The notes below the pieces were generated by a model. The model searched no databases and was not told the origin of the DNA. It saw only the letters and a program-made list of their open reading frames with translations. From Pseudoxanthomonas mexicana (GTDB taxonomy: Bacteria; Pseudomonadota; Gammaproteobacteria; Xanthomonadales; Xanthomonadaceae): DNA of 15,530 nt. Made by a program: the position numbers and the translations under genes. The stretch lies in contig NZ_LSIF01000016.1 of NCBI RefSeq assembly GCF_001556105.1, forward strand, positions 1-15,530, read 5' to 3'. Positions 14,436 to 15,530 of this stretch are shown here, piece by piece (position 1 is the first letter of the stretch; every line of letters begins with the position of its first letter).

Positions 14436-15530
14436 TCAACGCATCGCCATCGCCATCGCCATTGCCGGGCCCTGAGGCTGGATGTCGAGCGACTGGCCGG
14501 GTTCGACGCGTTCGCCACCGCGGACGATCAGGCGGTCGCCCGCGGCGACGCTGCCGGTGACTTCGACCAGTCCATCCACTTCGGCGCCGGTCTTCACCGG
14601 TACGCGCTCGGCCTTGCCGGCGGCGTCCACGCGCATGACGAAATCGCCTTCGCGGCGCAGGATCACCGCGTCGCGCGGCACCGCGACCACGGTGCGCGTT
14701 CCGGCGCTGGGCAGGCCGACGTCCACCGCGGTCCCGACGGGAATGTCCAGGCCTTCGACGGCGATGCGCAGTTCCAGCTGGCGCGACGCTTCATCGCCCA
14801 CCGGCACCAGGGCGCTGATGGGGTACGTGCGTTCTTCGCCGGCACTGCGCACGCGTACGTCGGTGCCTTCGGCGAGGTGGCGGGCCAGGTCGACCGGAGC
14901 ACGCACGCGCACTTCCTGCGCGCCGGTGTCCACCAGCCGTGCGACTGAGCCGCCGGTGATCAGGTACTCGCCGAGTTGCGTATGGCGCTCGGCCACGATG
15001 CCATCGAACGGTGCGCGCACCACCATCTGCGTTCGCTGGTGGCGGGTCTGCGCGAGCTGCGCCTGCACCCGCGCGCGATCCTGTGCCAGCACATCGCGGT
15101 CGGCGCGCAACTGGTCGTACTGCGCGCGTGCGATGTTCTGCTGCGCCGCCAGCTGCGCATAACGCTGCTCCTGGCGATTGGCCAGCGCCAGTTGCGCCTG
15201 GATACGCGCCAGGTCCGCCTGGCCCTCCTGTTCGCGCAGGCGCAGTGCGGTGTCGTCGAGCACGGCCAGCGCCTGTCCCTTGCGCACGCGCTGGCCGACC
15301 GCCGCCACCTCGACGACACGGCCGCTCTGTTCACCGGCCACGCGCGCGTCGCGGCGGCTGATGACGCTGCCCGGCGACCAGTGGCGAGGCGCGAATGCGG
15401 TACTGACGGCGGGCGCCACGCTGACGATGGCGGGTGCCGCATCCGCCGTGTCGGCAGGTGCGCTGGCGTCGGCGTCCGGTTTCACCAGGGGGAGGGCGAG
15501 GACGCCGGCCAGCGCGATGGCGAGCAACAG
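14436..15530 (-). CDS. Efflux pump periplasmic adaptor (HlyD/AcrA-type membrane fusion protein), 5' end outside the window
   Basis: The visible 364 or so residues hold a hydrophobic N-terminus (LLLAIALAGVLALPLV), a conserved opening HWSPGSVISRRDARVAGEQS, the first lipoyl half GRVVEVAAVGQRVRKGQALA, an alpha-hairpin rich in Gln, Ala and Arg (about residues 96-167), the second lipoyl half VRAPFDGIVAERHTQLGEYL and beta-barrel and membrane-proximal domains. This order is that of RND-type adaptors linking an inner-membrane pump to a TolC-like channel. No start codon before the hydrophobic segment is in the window apart from a TTG at 15527, so the true start is probably a few codons beyond 15530. 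The C-terminus ends in alternating Met-Ala. No RND pump gene follows; the next gene is an ABC exporter. Confidence 0.88.
   Translation of the reverse strand: MLLAIALAGVLALPLVKPDADASAPADTADAAPAIVSVAPAVSTAFAPRHWSPGSVISRRDARVAGEQSGRVVEVAAVGQRVRKGQALAVLDDTALRLREQEGQADLARIQAQLALANRQEQRYAQLAAQQNIARAQYDQLRADRDVLAQDRARVQAQLAQTRHQRTQMVVRAPFDGIVAERHTQLGEYLITGGSVARLVDTGAQEVRVRAPVDLARHLAEGTDVRVRSAGEERTYPISALVPVGDEASRQLELRIAVEGLDIPVGTAVDVGLPSAGTRTVVAVPRDAVILRREGDFVMRVDAAGKAERVPVKTGAEVDGLVEVTGSVAAGDRLIVRGGERVEPGQSLDIQPQGPAMAMAMAMR
14442..14465. repeat. Hexanucleotide repeat coding Met-Ala at the adaptor C-terminus
   Basis: Four tandem copies of a 6-base unit (GCN ATG on the coding strand) encode AMAMAMAM just before the final Arg and stop of the adaptor gene. 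Three copies are identical and one differs at one base. Changes in copy number would keep the reading frame. Confidence 0.8.

Noticed and set aside
12456..14948. An 830-codon open frame on the plus strand opposite the ABC exporter and adaptor
   Set aside because: Antisense shadow of two genes with intact family motifs; its composition (His, Gln, Ala, Arg, Asp, Val) reflects complementary codon bias and no domain is recognisable.
12495..15530. Type I secretion system (HlyB/HlyD type) from the adaptor and ABC gene
   Set aside because: The ABC protein lacks an N-terminal peptidase-like domain and the adaptor looks RND-type. No TolC gene or RTX-type substrate gene is visible.

Overview
The window reads as a chromosomal stretch from a GC-rich gammaproteobacterium, most likely of the Xanthomonadaceae/Lysobacteraceae (Pseudoxanthomonas, Luteimonas, Lysobacter or Stenotrophomonas type). 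The grounds are the strong G/C preference at third codon positions, gene variants that look like those of that family, and intergenic palindromic repeats of the kind common there. This placement is an inference from pattern recognition; no search was run.

Layout. (1) Positions 40-6992, minus strand: a complete System I cytochrome c maturation operon in the order ccmA-B-C-D-E-F-G-H-I, transcribed from right to left. Most junctions are 1- to 4-base stop/start overlaps, so translation is probably coupled. CcmA/B/C/D load heme onto CcmE, CcmF/H/I attach it to apocytochrome c, and CcmG/CcmH handle the thiol chemistry of the CXXCH site. The one large break is about 210 bp between ccmE and ccmF, filled by a pair of inverted REP-like units; another unit lies just after ccmI. 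(2) 7111-7617, minus strand: a DUF3293 protein of unknown function. (3) 7688-9654, plus strand: a two-gene unit of a YbdL/MtnE-type methionine (glutamine) aminotransferase and a YafV/MtnU-type omega-amidase, which together fit the glutamine-driven last step of methionine salvage. (4) 9655-10426: a 770-bp gene-free convergent region made almost wholly of one large inverted repeat, with 51-bp identical ends and an ordered series of hairpins in each arm. (5) 10427-15530, minus strand: a tightly packed set of an RND-type periplasmic adaptor (cut by the window edge), an ABC exporter with fused permease and ATPase, a lipoprotein PQQ-dependent aldose dehydrogenase, a small secreted unknown and a hotdog thioesterase.

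The coding content is largely ordinary. I see no defence system, prophage, CRISPR array, RNA gene or insertion-sequence transposase. The least explained part is non-coding: the hairpin-rich repeat at 9660-10426, whose stems appear to keep pairing through paired base changes between its two diverged arms, and its relation to the smaller repeat inside the ccm operon.
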